A stretch of DNA of 6,163 nt from Gammaproteobacteria bacterium (GTDB taxonomy: Bacteria > Pseudomonadota > Gammaproteobacteria > GRL18): NCBI GenBank assembly GCA_030632625.1, contig DAOVUK010000216.1:1-6163 (forward strand). Direction: 5' to 3'. The notes below the pieces were generated by a model. The model was not told the origin of the DNA, searched no databases, and saw only the letters and a program-made list of their open reading frames with translations. Of the stretch, positions 1 to 5,889 are shown one piece after another; within the stretch, counting starts at the first letter, position 1, and every line of letters starts with the position of its first letter. Both the position numbers and the translations under genes were made by a program.

Positions 1-390
1 ACCATCAGGCCCTGTTTCATAAGCAAATCTGGCGCCTCCCTGAGCCAGATTTCCGGCCGCAGCAGTATGAGCCTGCTCATGTGCTTTGACTTCTGCATCA
101 CGGCGTTTCAGTTGTTCAACTTCAAGCTGTTCTGCTTCTGACAGCTCGCTTTTGCCTGCTGAGGGCTCTTTGTTGGCTGAAGGCGGCTCTTTGTTGGCTG
201 AAGGCTCTTTGTTGGCTGAAGGCTCTTTGCTGGCTGAAGGCTCTTTGTTGGCTGAAGGCTCTTTACCGGAAAGACTTAATCGGTCTGCAAATTGTACAGG
301 AATACGAGTTTCTTCCGTCTGACTGACAGAATGAGGAAAACCAGCAGCTGCCGGTAGCGTGTTTGTATTCAGGGCACTACTTATATCCAT
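1..390 (-). CDS. SprA-related putative zinc metalloprotease, N-terminal part (3' end outside the window)
   Basis: Reading the minus strand from ATG at 388-390 gives 130 open codons to the window edge, so the gene is partial. The first ~40 residues are a low-complexity leader. Residues 43-79 are six hexapeptide repeats of the type KEPSAN, one carrying an extra Pro, encoded by an 18-base tandem repeat. A charged helical stretch follows (residues 82-102, SELSEAEQLEVEQLKRRDAE), then HEQAH at 104-108 (an HExxH zinc-protease signature), then GGARFAYETGPDG at 118-130. HExxH followed by a Gly-rich segment and YxTGPDG is the hallmark of the SprA-related family of putative metalloproteases. The substrate is unknown and proteolysis has not been shown from this sequence. 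No other Met occurs in the 130 codons, so this start is likely although no good Shine-Dalgarno precedes it (TTGGTTGTTTT). There is no signal peptide or membrane segment. The gene is divergent from fabA. Confidence 0.85.
   Translation of the reverse strand, partial: MDISSALNTNTLPAAAGFPHSVSQTEETRIPVQFADRLSLSGKEPSANKEPSASKEPSANKEPSANKEPPSANKEPSAGKSELSEAEQLEVEQLKRRDAEVKAHEQAHTAAAGNLAQGGARFAYETGPDG
157..267 (-). repeat. 18-base tandem repeat array inside the SprA-like gene (six units)
   Basis: Plus-strand units begin at 157, 175, 196, 214, 232 and 250, each close to GGCTGAAGGCTCTTTGTT. The second unit has a 3-base GGC insertion (21 bases) and the last is degenerate after its 13th base or so. All changes keep frame. 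In the host gene the units encode KEPSAN-type hexapeptides, probably a flexible linker between the leader and the HExxH domain. The 12-base core GGCTGANGGCTC recurs in the array inside malQ. Confidence 0.93.
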
Positions 391-490
391 AAAACAACCA
401 ATAGCAATGTAATAATAGTATTAATCACATCTATTAGCGACCAGAAAAATTGAAACTTAATAGCGGATTTAAAAAATAGACAGTATCTCA

Positions 491-507
491 TTACACCGCT
501 TGTGTAA
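491..507. promoter_or_regulatory. Candidate operator: palindrome upstream of fabA
   Basis: TTACACCGCTTGTGTAA has perfect 6-base arms (TTACAC / GTGTAA) around a 5-base spacer. It lies directly upstream of the extended -10 candidate at 513-521, where it would cover the -35 region. That is a usual place for a dimeric repressor. In gammaproteobacteria fabA is controlled by TetR-family regulators such as FabR or DesT, which bind palindromes of about this size. Which regulator would bind here is inference; the arms do not by themselves identify one. Confidence 0.4.
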
Positions 508-512
508 AAATC

Positions 513-521
513 TGTTAAAAT
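513..521 (+). promoter_or_regulatory. Candidate fabA promoter (extended -10)
   Basis: TGTTAAAAT fits the extended -10 form TGnTATAAT with two mismatches in the hexamer. No convincing -35 box lies 16-18 bases upstream, as is common for extended -10 promoters. Transcription would start near 528, leaving a leader of about 47 bases before the fabA ATG at 575. The ATG has a modest Shine-Dalgarno (AAGG, 566-569). Confidence 0.35.
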
Positions 522-574
522 GAGCCAGTTTTAATTAGAACACTTTACAAATTACAACAGTAAAAAAGGCTTTT

Positions 575-1090
575 ATGAACAGACAAAGCTCATTCAGCAG
601 AGAAGAATTGCTGCAGTGCGGTCGAGGTGAAATGTTTGGTCCGGGTAATGCTCAATTACCGCTGCCAAATATGTTAATGATTGATCGTATTGTTGATATT
701 AATGAAAACGGCGGCGCACATGGCAAAGGCGGGATCATAGCAGAGCTGGATATTAATCCCGATCTGTGGTTTTTTGATTGTCACTTTAAGGGTGATCCTG
801 TGATGCCCGGCTGTCTTGGTCTGGATGCCGTGTGGCAACTGGTTGGTTTTTATCTTGGCTGGCTGGGCAGTCCCGGTCGGGGTCGCGCCCTGGGTGTGGG
901 TGAAGTTAAATTCACCGGACAGGTATTACCTACGGCAAAAAAAGTCACCTATAAACTGGATCTGAAACGGGTTATTACCCGTCGACTGGTAATGGGTATT
1001 GCTGATGCCAGCATGTCTGTTGATGATAAAGAAATTTACACCATGAACGATCTTCGTGTCGGCCTGTTTACTTCAACTGAGAATTTTTAG
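575..1090 (+). CDS. fabA: 3-hydroxydecanoyl-[acyl-carrier-protein] dehydratase/isomerase FabA
   Basis: This cytoplasmic hot-dog-fold enzyme dehydrates 3-hydroxydecanoyl-ACP and isomerises trans-2- to cis-3-decenoyl-ACP, the branch point to unsaturated fatty acids in type II synthesis. The 171 residues match the usual FabA length of about 172. The motif [20 protein letters not shown] (residues 65-84) contains the catalytic pair His70 and Asp84, the known FabA active-site positions. [11 protein letters not shown] (28-38) and [16 protein letters not shown] (104-119) are also typical. The last motif and the overall length favour FabA over FabZ. The ATG at 575 follows AAGG by five bases and gives the standard N-terminus. 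fabB, a frequent partner, is not in the window: upstream is a divergent protease-like gene and downstream the convergent ppdK. Expression is probably set by the palindrome and extended -10 just upstream. Confidence 0.98.
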   Translation: MNRQSSFSREELLQCGRGEMFGPGNAQLPLPNMLMIDRIVDINENGGAHGKGGIIAELDINPDLWFFDCHFKGDPVMPGCLGLDAVWQLVGFYLGWLGSPGRGRALGVGEVKFTGQVLPTAKKVTYKLDLKRVITRRLVMGIADASMSVDDKEIYTMNDLRVGLFTSTENF

Positions 1091-1093
1091 TTG

Positions 1094-1227
1094 TAAGTTT
1101 GTATGTTGGTAAGTTAATAAGTTTGTATGTTAATAAGTTGCTAAGTAATCCGGCTAAGCCTGAACTACTTACAAACATATAAACATACCAACATACAAAC
1201 CTATAAACATAGCAACTTATAAACTTA
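1094..1227. repeat. Inverted array of an 8-base repeat between fabA and ppdK; possible bidirectional terminator
   Basis: Bases 1094-1149 are seven consecutive octamers of the form TAWGTTNN on the plus strand (first TAAGTTTG; the seventh, TAAGTAAT, is degenerate). Bases 1227-1164 read on the minus strand are eight more of the same form (first TAAGTTTA; the fourth begins TAG; the eighth is TAAGTAGT). The arms meet at CCGGCTAAGCCTGA (1150-1163). The invariant bases of each octamer pair across the axis, so either strand or either transcript could fold into an imperfect hairpin with arms near 60 bases. The array starts three bases after the fabA stop and ends in the ppdK stop codon (TAA, 1227-1225), so it fills the gap. 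It is AT-rich with no terminal U-tract, so it is not a classical intrinsic terminator. No other terminator is visible for either gene. Confidence 0.9.
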
Positions 1228-3981
1228 CTCCCCTAAAGCTGCATGTGCTGCTGCTAATCGGGCAATAGGTACTCTGGGTCCTGAACAGGAGACATAGTCC
1301 AGACCAATCTGATGACAAAAATGAATTGAATTCGGGTGCCCGCCATGTTCACCGCAGATCCCAATCGACATATCCTTACGACTGTTTCGTCCCCATTTAA
1401 CCGCCAGTTCCATTAATTTACCCACGCCTTCTCTGTCCAGCACTTCAAAGGGATTGTCCTGAAGGATATTGCGTTCATTATAGAGCGGTAGAAATTTGTT
1501 TTCTGCATCTTCACGGGAAAAAGAGAAAGTCGCCTGGCTTAAATCATTGGTACCAAAAGAGAAGAATTCAGCCACTTCAGCCAGAGACTCTGAACGCATA
1601 CAGGCTCTCACTACCTCAAGCATTGAGCCAAATTTATAATTCACCGTCAGATTGTAGCTTTTTTCAACTTCGGCGTGAATCGAATCAGCAAACTGTTTAA
1701 TAAATTTCAGTTCTTCCACAGTCGATACCTGAGGGATCATAATCTGGGGTTGAACGTCCATGCCTTTGGCAATGCACTCGGCAGCCGCTTCCAGAATTGC
1801 CCGGATCTGCATGGAATAAATTTCCGGGAAAGTGATGCCCAGTCTAACGCCGCGATGCCCCAGCATGGGATTGGTTTCATACAGCGCCCGTACTTTTTTT
1901 AACATGCTTTGTTTTTTATTGATGGCATCTTCAACCAGAGACGGATCCACCATTTGCGGCAGGGGGACTTTGTCCGTGATTCGCCGCTCATGACTATCCT
2001 TCAATAAATTCATTGTGTTGCCTAACACACTGGCACCAGCAGCCATTGCAAGAAGCTGTTTGAGTTGTTCAATTTCACGTTGTAACTGAGGTTCTGACGG
2101 CAAAAATTCATGAATCGGCGGATCCAGTAAACGAATAATAACTTTTCTCGGCGACATGACTTCAAAAATCCCTTTAAAGTCTGCTCGCTGGATCGGCAGT
2201 AATTTATCCAGAGCCTGCTGGCGCTGTAATTTATCATCTGCCACAATCATTTCAATCACCATGGGCAGGCGTTCCGGATCATTGAACATCCTTTCAGTAC
2301 GACATAAACCAATGCCCATGGCACCATATTTAATCGCCTTGGCAGCATCCGCCGGAGTATCTGCATTGGCCAGAACTTTAAGTCTGGCGACTTCATCGGC
2401 CCAACTCAGAAGCGTATTAAGTTCCTGGGTAAAATCCGCTTCGACCGTGCCTATCTTTCCCTGGTAGACATTACCGCTGGTGCCGTCCAGGGTGAGCCAG
2501 TCACCTTCTTTAATAATAATGTCGCCAATATTAGCCTGACGTAAATTAACATCAACCACAATACCTTCTGCGCCTGCCACACAGGGCTTGCCCATGCCCC
2601 GGGCAACAACTGCAGCATGCGATGTTTTTCCTCCCCGGCTGGTTAAAATGCCCTGAGAGGCAAAAAAACCATGAATATCTTCCGGCTTGGTTTCTTCTCG
2701 GATCAGAATAACCTGATCCCCTTCCCTGCCCAGTTTTTCTGCCCGATCGGCATCAAAAATTGCCATACCGCTGGCAGCACCCGGTGAAGCAGGTAACCCC
2801 TGGGCAAGCGCATCAATACGGATATTGGGATCCAGTCGAGGATAAAGCATTTGTTCAAGGTGCTGGGGATCAATACGCAGTAATGCCTGTTTTTTACTGA
2901 GCAAGCCTTCTCGCTCCATTTCCACCGATGTTCTGACCATAGCGACAGCATTCATTTTGCCATTTCGGGTCTGCAGGCAGTATAGGACTCCGCGTTCGAT
3001 AGTGAATTCAAAGTCCTGAATTTCACAATAATGGCCTTCCAGCCGGGAGCGTAACTCTTCCAGCTGTTGGTGCATTTCCGGCATTTCCTGAGCCATTTGC
3101 TCAATCGATTTGGGTGTCCGGATCCCGGCAACCACATCTTCACCCTGAGCATTGGTCAGGTATTCACCATACATACGGTTTTCTCCTGTACCCGGATTTC
3201 TGGTAAAACCCACACCGGTGGCACAATCATCGCCGCGATTACCAAATACCATGGTACAAATATTTACTGCAGTACCATTGGCCATATCCGCAGTAATATT
3301 GAATTCTCGCCGATAATCAATGGCTCGTTTACCCATCCATGAGCCAAAAACAGATTTAATGGCTAGCTCCAGCTGCTCATAGGGATCTTCGGGAAAAATG
3401 CGGCCTGTCTGTTGTTTCACAATACTTAAGAATTCATCGCAGATCACGGACAGATCATCCGCTGACAGGCCAATATCTTCTTTAATACCTTTGACTTTTT
3501 TAATTTGCGCAAAAGCTTCATCAAAAGGCTCATCTGCAATGCCTAAAGCCACTTTGCCGAACAGCTGGATAAAACGGCGATAGGAATCATAGGCAAAATG
3601 GGCGTCACCGGTTTGCTCGATTTCACCATTAAGTGTTTCACTGTTTAAACCCAGATTGAGGATGGTGTCCATCATCCCGGGCATGGACATGGCCGAACCT
3701 GAACGCACTGAAACCAGCAGAGGATTACCGGCATCACCAAACTTTTTGCCGGTTTTTTCTTCCAGTGCCGCCATCTGCTCCTGCACTTCAGCCATCAGCG
3801 CTTCAGGCAAAGAATCTGTCTGCGAGTTCAGGTAGCTCAAACAGGTTTCTGTGGTAATAACAAAGCCCGGGGGAACATTCAATCCAATCTGCGTCATTTC
3901 ACAAAGATTAGCCCCTTTGCCCCCTAATAAAGCCTTATTTTTTCCATCACCTTCTTCAAAAGCAAAAACCTGTTTATTCAT
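1225..3981 (-). CDS. ppdK: Pyruvate, phosphate dikinase
   Basis: This cytoplasmic enzyme interconverts pyruvate + ATP + Pi and PEP + AMP + PPi. The 918 residues show the full domain order. The N-terminal ATP-grasp/nucleotide-binding part (about 1-340) has LLGGKGANLCEM at 18-29, SAMSMPGMMDTILNLG at 96-111 and RNPGTGENRMYGEYL at 261-275. The phosphohistidine swivel domain (about 385-515) has GGKTSHAAVVARGMGKPC with phosphoryl-carrier His455, the same number as in the Clostridium symbiosum enzyme. The C-terminal PEP/pyruvate barrel (about 530-910) has NPMLGHRGVRLG at 704-715, FGTNDLSQ at 809-816 and GICGEHGG with catalytic Cys876. The catalytic Cys is 45 residues later than Cys831 of C. symbiosum, explained by extra sequence around residues 630-690. 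PEP synthase is excluded by the GGKGANL start, the GICGEHGG form and the overall layout. The start has AAGGAG (3991-3996) nine bases upstream. The gene follows malQ by 104 bases on the same strand and converges on fabA. Confidence 0.97.
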   Translation of the reverse strand: MNKQVFAFEEGDGKNKALLGGKGANLCEMTQIGLNVPPGFVITTETCLSYLNSQTDSLPEALMAEVQEQMAALEEKTGKKFGDAGNPLLVSVRSGSAMSMPGMMDTILNLGLNSETLNGEIEQTGDAHFAYDSYRRFIQLFGKVALGIADEPFDEAFAQIKKVKGIKEDIGLSADDLSVICDEFLSIVKQQTGRIFPEDPYEQLELAIKSVFGSWMGKRAIDYRREFNITADMANGTAVNICTMVFGNRGDDCATGVGFTRNPGTGENRMYGEYLTNAQGEDVVAGIRTPKSIEQMAQEMPEMHQQLEELRSRLEGHYCEIQDFEFTIERGVLYCLQTRNGKMNAVAMVRTSVEMEREGLLSKKQALLRIDPQHLEQMLYPRLDPNIRIDALAQGLPASPGAASGMAIFDADRAEKLGREGDQVILIREETKPEDIHGFFASQGILTSRGGKTSHAAVVARGMGKPCVAGAEGIVVDVNLRQANIGDIIIKEGDWLTLDGTSGNVYQGKIGTVEADFTQELNTLLSWADEVARLKVLANADTPADAAKAIKYGAMGIGLCRTERMFNDPERLPMVIEMIVADDKLQRQQALDKLLPIQRADFKGIFEVMSPRKVIIRLLDPPIHEFLPSEPQLQREIEQLKQLLAMAAGASVLGNTMNLLKDSHERRITDKVPLPQMVDPSLVEDAINKKQSMLKKVRALYETNPMLGHRGVRLGITFPEIYSMQIRAILEAAAECIAKGMDVQPQIMIPQVSTVEELKFIKQFADSIHAEVEKSYNLTVNYKFGSMLEVVRACMRSESLAEVAEFFSFGTNDLSQATFSFSREDAENKFLPLYNERNILQDNPFEVLDREGVGKLMELAVKWGRNSRKDMSIGICGEHGGHPNSIHFCHQIGLDYVSCSGPRVPIARLAAAHAALGE

Positions 3982-3990
3982 ACCCTTACT

Positions 3991-3996
3991 CTCCTT
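3991..3996 (-). promoter_or_regulatory. ppdK ribosome binding site
   Basis: On the minus strand AAGGAG lies nine bases before the ATG at 3981. It is the strongest Shine-Dalgarno in the window and fixes the ppdK start. Good ribosome loading fits a highly expressed central-metabolism enzyme. Confidence 0.8.
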
Positions 3997-4024
3997 TTTG
4001 ATTGTCCATTAAAATTGTTAGCAG

Positions 4025-4033
4025 ATTATCACA
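4025..4033 (-). promoter_or_regulatory. Candidate ppdK promoter (extended -10)
   Basis: Read on the minus strand, TGTGATAAT is an extended -10 (TGn followed by GATAAT, five of six matches to TATAAT). A start near 4018 would give a leader of about 37 bases. No clear -35 is present at the usual spacing. The position just downstream of an 11-base tandem repeat suggests a controlled promoter. If real, ppdK can be transcribed separately from malQ. Confidence 0.35.
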
Positions 4034-4052
4034 AAACTATTACAAAACTATT
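4031..4052 (-). repeat. Two exact 11-base tandem repeats upstream of ppdK
   Basis: The plus strand shows ACAAAACTATT at 4031-4041 repeated exactly at 4042-4052 (AATAGTTTTGT on the coding strand). The 11-base period is about one helical turn, so both copies face the same side of the DNA. They abut and slightly overlap the extended -10 of the candidate ppdK promoter. They may be binding half-sites for a regulator, or just a slippage duplication. Confidence 0.7.
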
Positions 4053-4064
4053 ACTAAAGCAATG

Positions 4065-4106
4065 GTAATCCATACTCTCATAAAGTTAATCCATACGCCC
4101 ATAGAG
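4065..4106 (-). repeat. Imperfect 21-base tandem duplication across the malQ stop codon
   Basis: Bases 4065-4085 and 4086-4106 match at 17 of 21 positions and share TAATCCATAC. The copy at 4086-4106 encodes the last residues of MalQ (LYGRMD) and the stop. The other copy lies just after the stop and would encode LYESMDY if translated. The duplication therefore spans a coding end and the start of the malQ-ppdK spacer. Confidence 0.75.
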
Positions 4107-5885
4107 TGTATTCATCTGTCTTGCCAGCATTTTAGTTTCTTCTTTCAGCTGTTCCCAGGAAAATCGCCATTGCCAGTTTCCTTCTGTCGTCCCCGGGGTA
4201 TTCATTCTATGGCCCTCGCCAAAAGCCATCAGATCCTGCATCGGCAGAATAGCCAGTTTAGCCACCGACGCCATGGTACTGTTCATCATTACCTGATTTA
4301 ATGGTTCATAAGGAAAGCTGAAATATTGCTGAATATAATTTTTTTCATCTTCACTGAGCGAGTCCAGCCATGACAGTGTCGTGTCATTATCATGAGTCCC
4401 GGTATAGACGACACTATTAACTTGATGATTATGCGGCAGATATGGATTACTGCTCTCACCGGAAAAAGCAAATTGCAGGATTTTCATACCCGGCAAATTA
4501 AACTGTTCACGCAAGTCATTCACTGCTTCAGTAATAATGCCCAGATCTTCTGCTACTAAGGCTAAATCAGGATATGTCTGGTACAAGGTTCTCAGCAGTT
4601 TTTCACCGGGCGATTTAATCCATGTGCCGTTAATGGCGGTTTCTTCATTTGCAGGGATTTCCCAGCTGGATTCAAAACCGCGGAAATGATCAATACGAAT
4701 GAGATCAAACAGTCTTTGCTGGGTATTGATGCGTTCCACCCACCAGCTGAATTGAGAGGCTTCAATGGCATCCCATTGATAATGCGGATTGCCCCATCGC
4801 TGACCCGTCGCGGAAAAATAATCAGGCGGTACACCGGCGACAACATCTGCCTGCCCTTGTGCATCTAATTTAAAAAACCGTCGTTGCGCCCAGACATCAG
4901 CACTGTCATGAGCAACAAATATCGGCAAATCACCAAATAGATAAATACCCTGTTTATTGGCATAGTCTTTTAATGACAACCACTGACTAAAAAACAGATA
5001 TTGTTCAAACTGGTAAAATAAAATACTATTTCTCAGGCGATCTCTGGCTTCATCAAGCGCAATTGCTTCGCGGTTTTTTATCGCTTCCGGCCAGTCCATC
5101 CAGCTTTTTTGCTGATTCTCTTTTTTCAAAGCACAATACAGTGCATAATCGTCAAGCCAGAAAGCCTGCTCCTGAATAAATTCCTGAAAATAATGACACT
5201 CAGTCTTTTCAAAATCTTTCTCTGCTGCACTCTTTTCTTCTAAAAGAAGATCAACCAGACATTTGTTTTCATGCCATTTATTGTCCTGCTCTCTGCTATC
5301 AGAGATATCTTCAAATTCTTTACGAAACGCATTAAACGCAATTGAGATGCATTTTGAACGGCCAAAAACATCAGTGAAACAGTGGTGCATATCGCCCTCA
5401 GCCAGCCAGCCTCGTTCCACCAGCCATTGCAGGTCGATCAACTGTGGATTACCGGCATGTACTGAAAGGGATTGATAGGGTGAGCCGTCACCATGAGTGG
5501 GTCCCAGAGGCAAAGTTTGCCAGACGCTGAAACCGGCATCTTTAAGAAAATCGACAAAACGATAGGCATCTTCGCCAATGACACCATTATTATAGGATCC
5601 CGGCAATGACGTCAGATGCAGCAGAACACCTGAACGGCGTTTATCCAGTGGTATGGACTGGTTATAGCTTTTACTCTCAAGGCTCTCTACTGGCTGAGGG
5701 CTCTCTACTGGCTGAGGGCTCCTTTCCGGCTGAGGGCTCTCTTCTGGCTGATGGCTCCCTTCTGGCTGATGGCTCCCTTCTGGCTGATGGCTCCCTTCTG
5801 GCTGATGGCTCTCTTCTGGCTGATGGCTCTTATCACTTTGATCACTCGTTGTTGTCACGTTGTCCAATGGATCCGTCCCTGTCAT
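4086..5885 (-). CDS. malQ: 4-alpha-glucanotransferase (amylomaltase, GH77) with a repeat-rich N-terminal extension
   Basis: MalQ transfers alpha-1,4-glucan segments between maltodextrins, releasing glucose, in cytoplasmic glycogen and maltodextrin metabolism. The GH77 domain runs from about residue 81 (DKRRSGVLLHLTSLPG) to the end of the 599-residue protein. The catalytic residues by family alignment are Asp399 (RIDHFRGFESSWEIP), Glu446 (LVAEDLG) and Asp499 (YTGTHDND). The spacing of 47 residues between the first two equals that of the Thermus amylomaltase (293 to 340). GSPYQSLSVHAGNPQLIDL, FGDLPIFVAHDSADVW and RMNTPGTTEGNWQWR are also typical. Residues 20-67 are eight hexapeptides (SHQPEG to SPQPVE), absent from ordinary MalQ. 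The start at 5885 is supported by AGGAA seven bases upstream and by the 4-base gap to the GH57 stop. No other Met precedes the GH77 domain, so the repeats should be translated. Co-transcription with the GH57 gene is likely. Confidence 0.96.
   Translation of the reverse strand: MTGTDPLDNVTTTSDQSDKSHQPEESHQPEGSHQPEGSHQPEGSHQPEESPQPERSPQPVESPQPVESLESKSYNQSIPLDKRRSGVLLHLTSLPGSYNNGVIGEDAYRFVDFLKDAGFSVWQTLPLGPTHGDGSPYQSLSVHAGNPQLIDLQWLVERGWLAEGDMHHCFTDVFGRSKCISIAFNAFRKEFEDISDSREQDNKWHENKCLVDLLLEEKSAAEKDFEKTECHYFQEFIQEQAFWLDDYALYCALKKENQQKSWMDWPEAIKNREAIALDEARDRLRNSILFYQFEQYLFFSQWLSLKDYANKQGIYLFGDLPIFVAHDSADVWAQRRFFKLDAQGQADVVAGVPPDYFSATGQRWGNPHYQWDAIEASQFSWWVERINTQQRLFDLIRIDHFRGFESSWEIPANEETAINGTWIKSPGEKLLRTLYQTYPDLALVAEDLGIITEAVNDLREQFNLPGMKILQFAFSGESSNPYLPHNHQVNSVVYTGTHDNDTTLSWLDSLSEDEKNYIQQYFSFPYEPLNQVMMNSTMASVAKLAILPMQDLMAFGEGHRMNTPGTTEGNWQWRFSWEQLKEETKMLARQMNTLYGRMD
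5674..5835 (-). repeat. 18-base tandem repeat array inside malQ (eight units plus a partial)
   Basis: Plus-strand units start at 5692, 5710, 5728, 5746, 5764, 5782, 5800 and 5818. The first three have GGCTGAGGGCTC and the others GGCTGATGGCTC as the 12-base core; a degenerate half unit precedes them at 5674-5691. Units 5746-5799 are three identical copies, suggesting recent expansion. In malQ they encode SHQPEG/SPQPVE-type hexapeptides, Pro-, Gln- and Glu-rich and probably disordered. The core is the same as in the array at 157-267, but the reading frame differs by one base. Confidence 0.93.
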
Positions 5886-5889
5886 ATTA

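Noticed and set aside
86..322. Plus-strand open frame of 78 codons antisense to the SprA-like gene
   Set aside because: It lies opposite a well-supported coding frame, has no visible Shine-Dalgarno and outside the repeat is Ser/Cys-rich noise. Its only interest is the SLLAEG repeat, treated as a finding.
415..443. Promoter for the SprA-like gene (TACTAT as -10, TGGTCG as -35, minus strand)
   Set aside because: The -35 matches only three of six bases, and several other AT-rich hexamers nearby are equally good, so no promoter can be chosen.
515..534. TTAAAA / TTTTAA inverted repeat as a terminator or operator before fabA
   Set aside because: The arms are only six A/T bases with an 8-base gap, expected by chance in AT-rich leader DNA.
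1094..1227. CRISPR array or insertion-sequence ends
   Set aside because: The repeats are 8 bases with no spacers, and there is no transposase or target-site duplication. The two arms are inverted copies of a simple repeat.
2022..3583. Several 60-100 codon frames inside ppdK on both strands
   Set aside because: They are shadows of the PPDK frame, without family motifs or ribosome binding sites.
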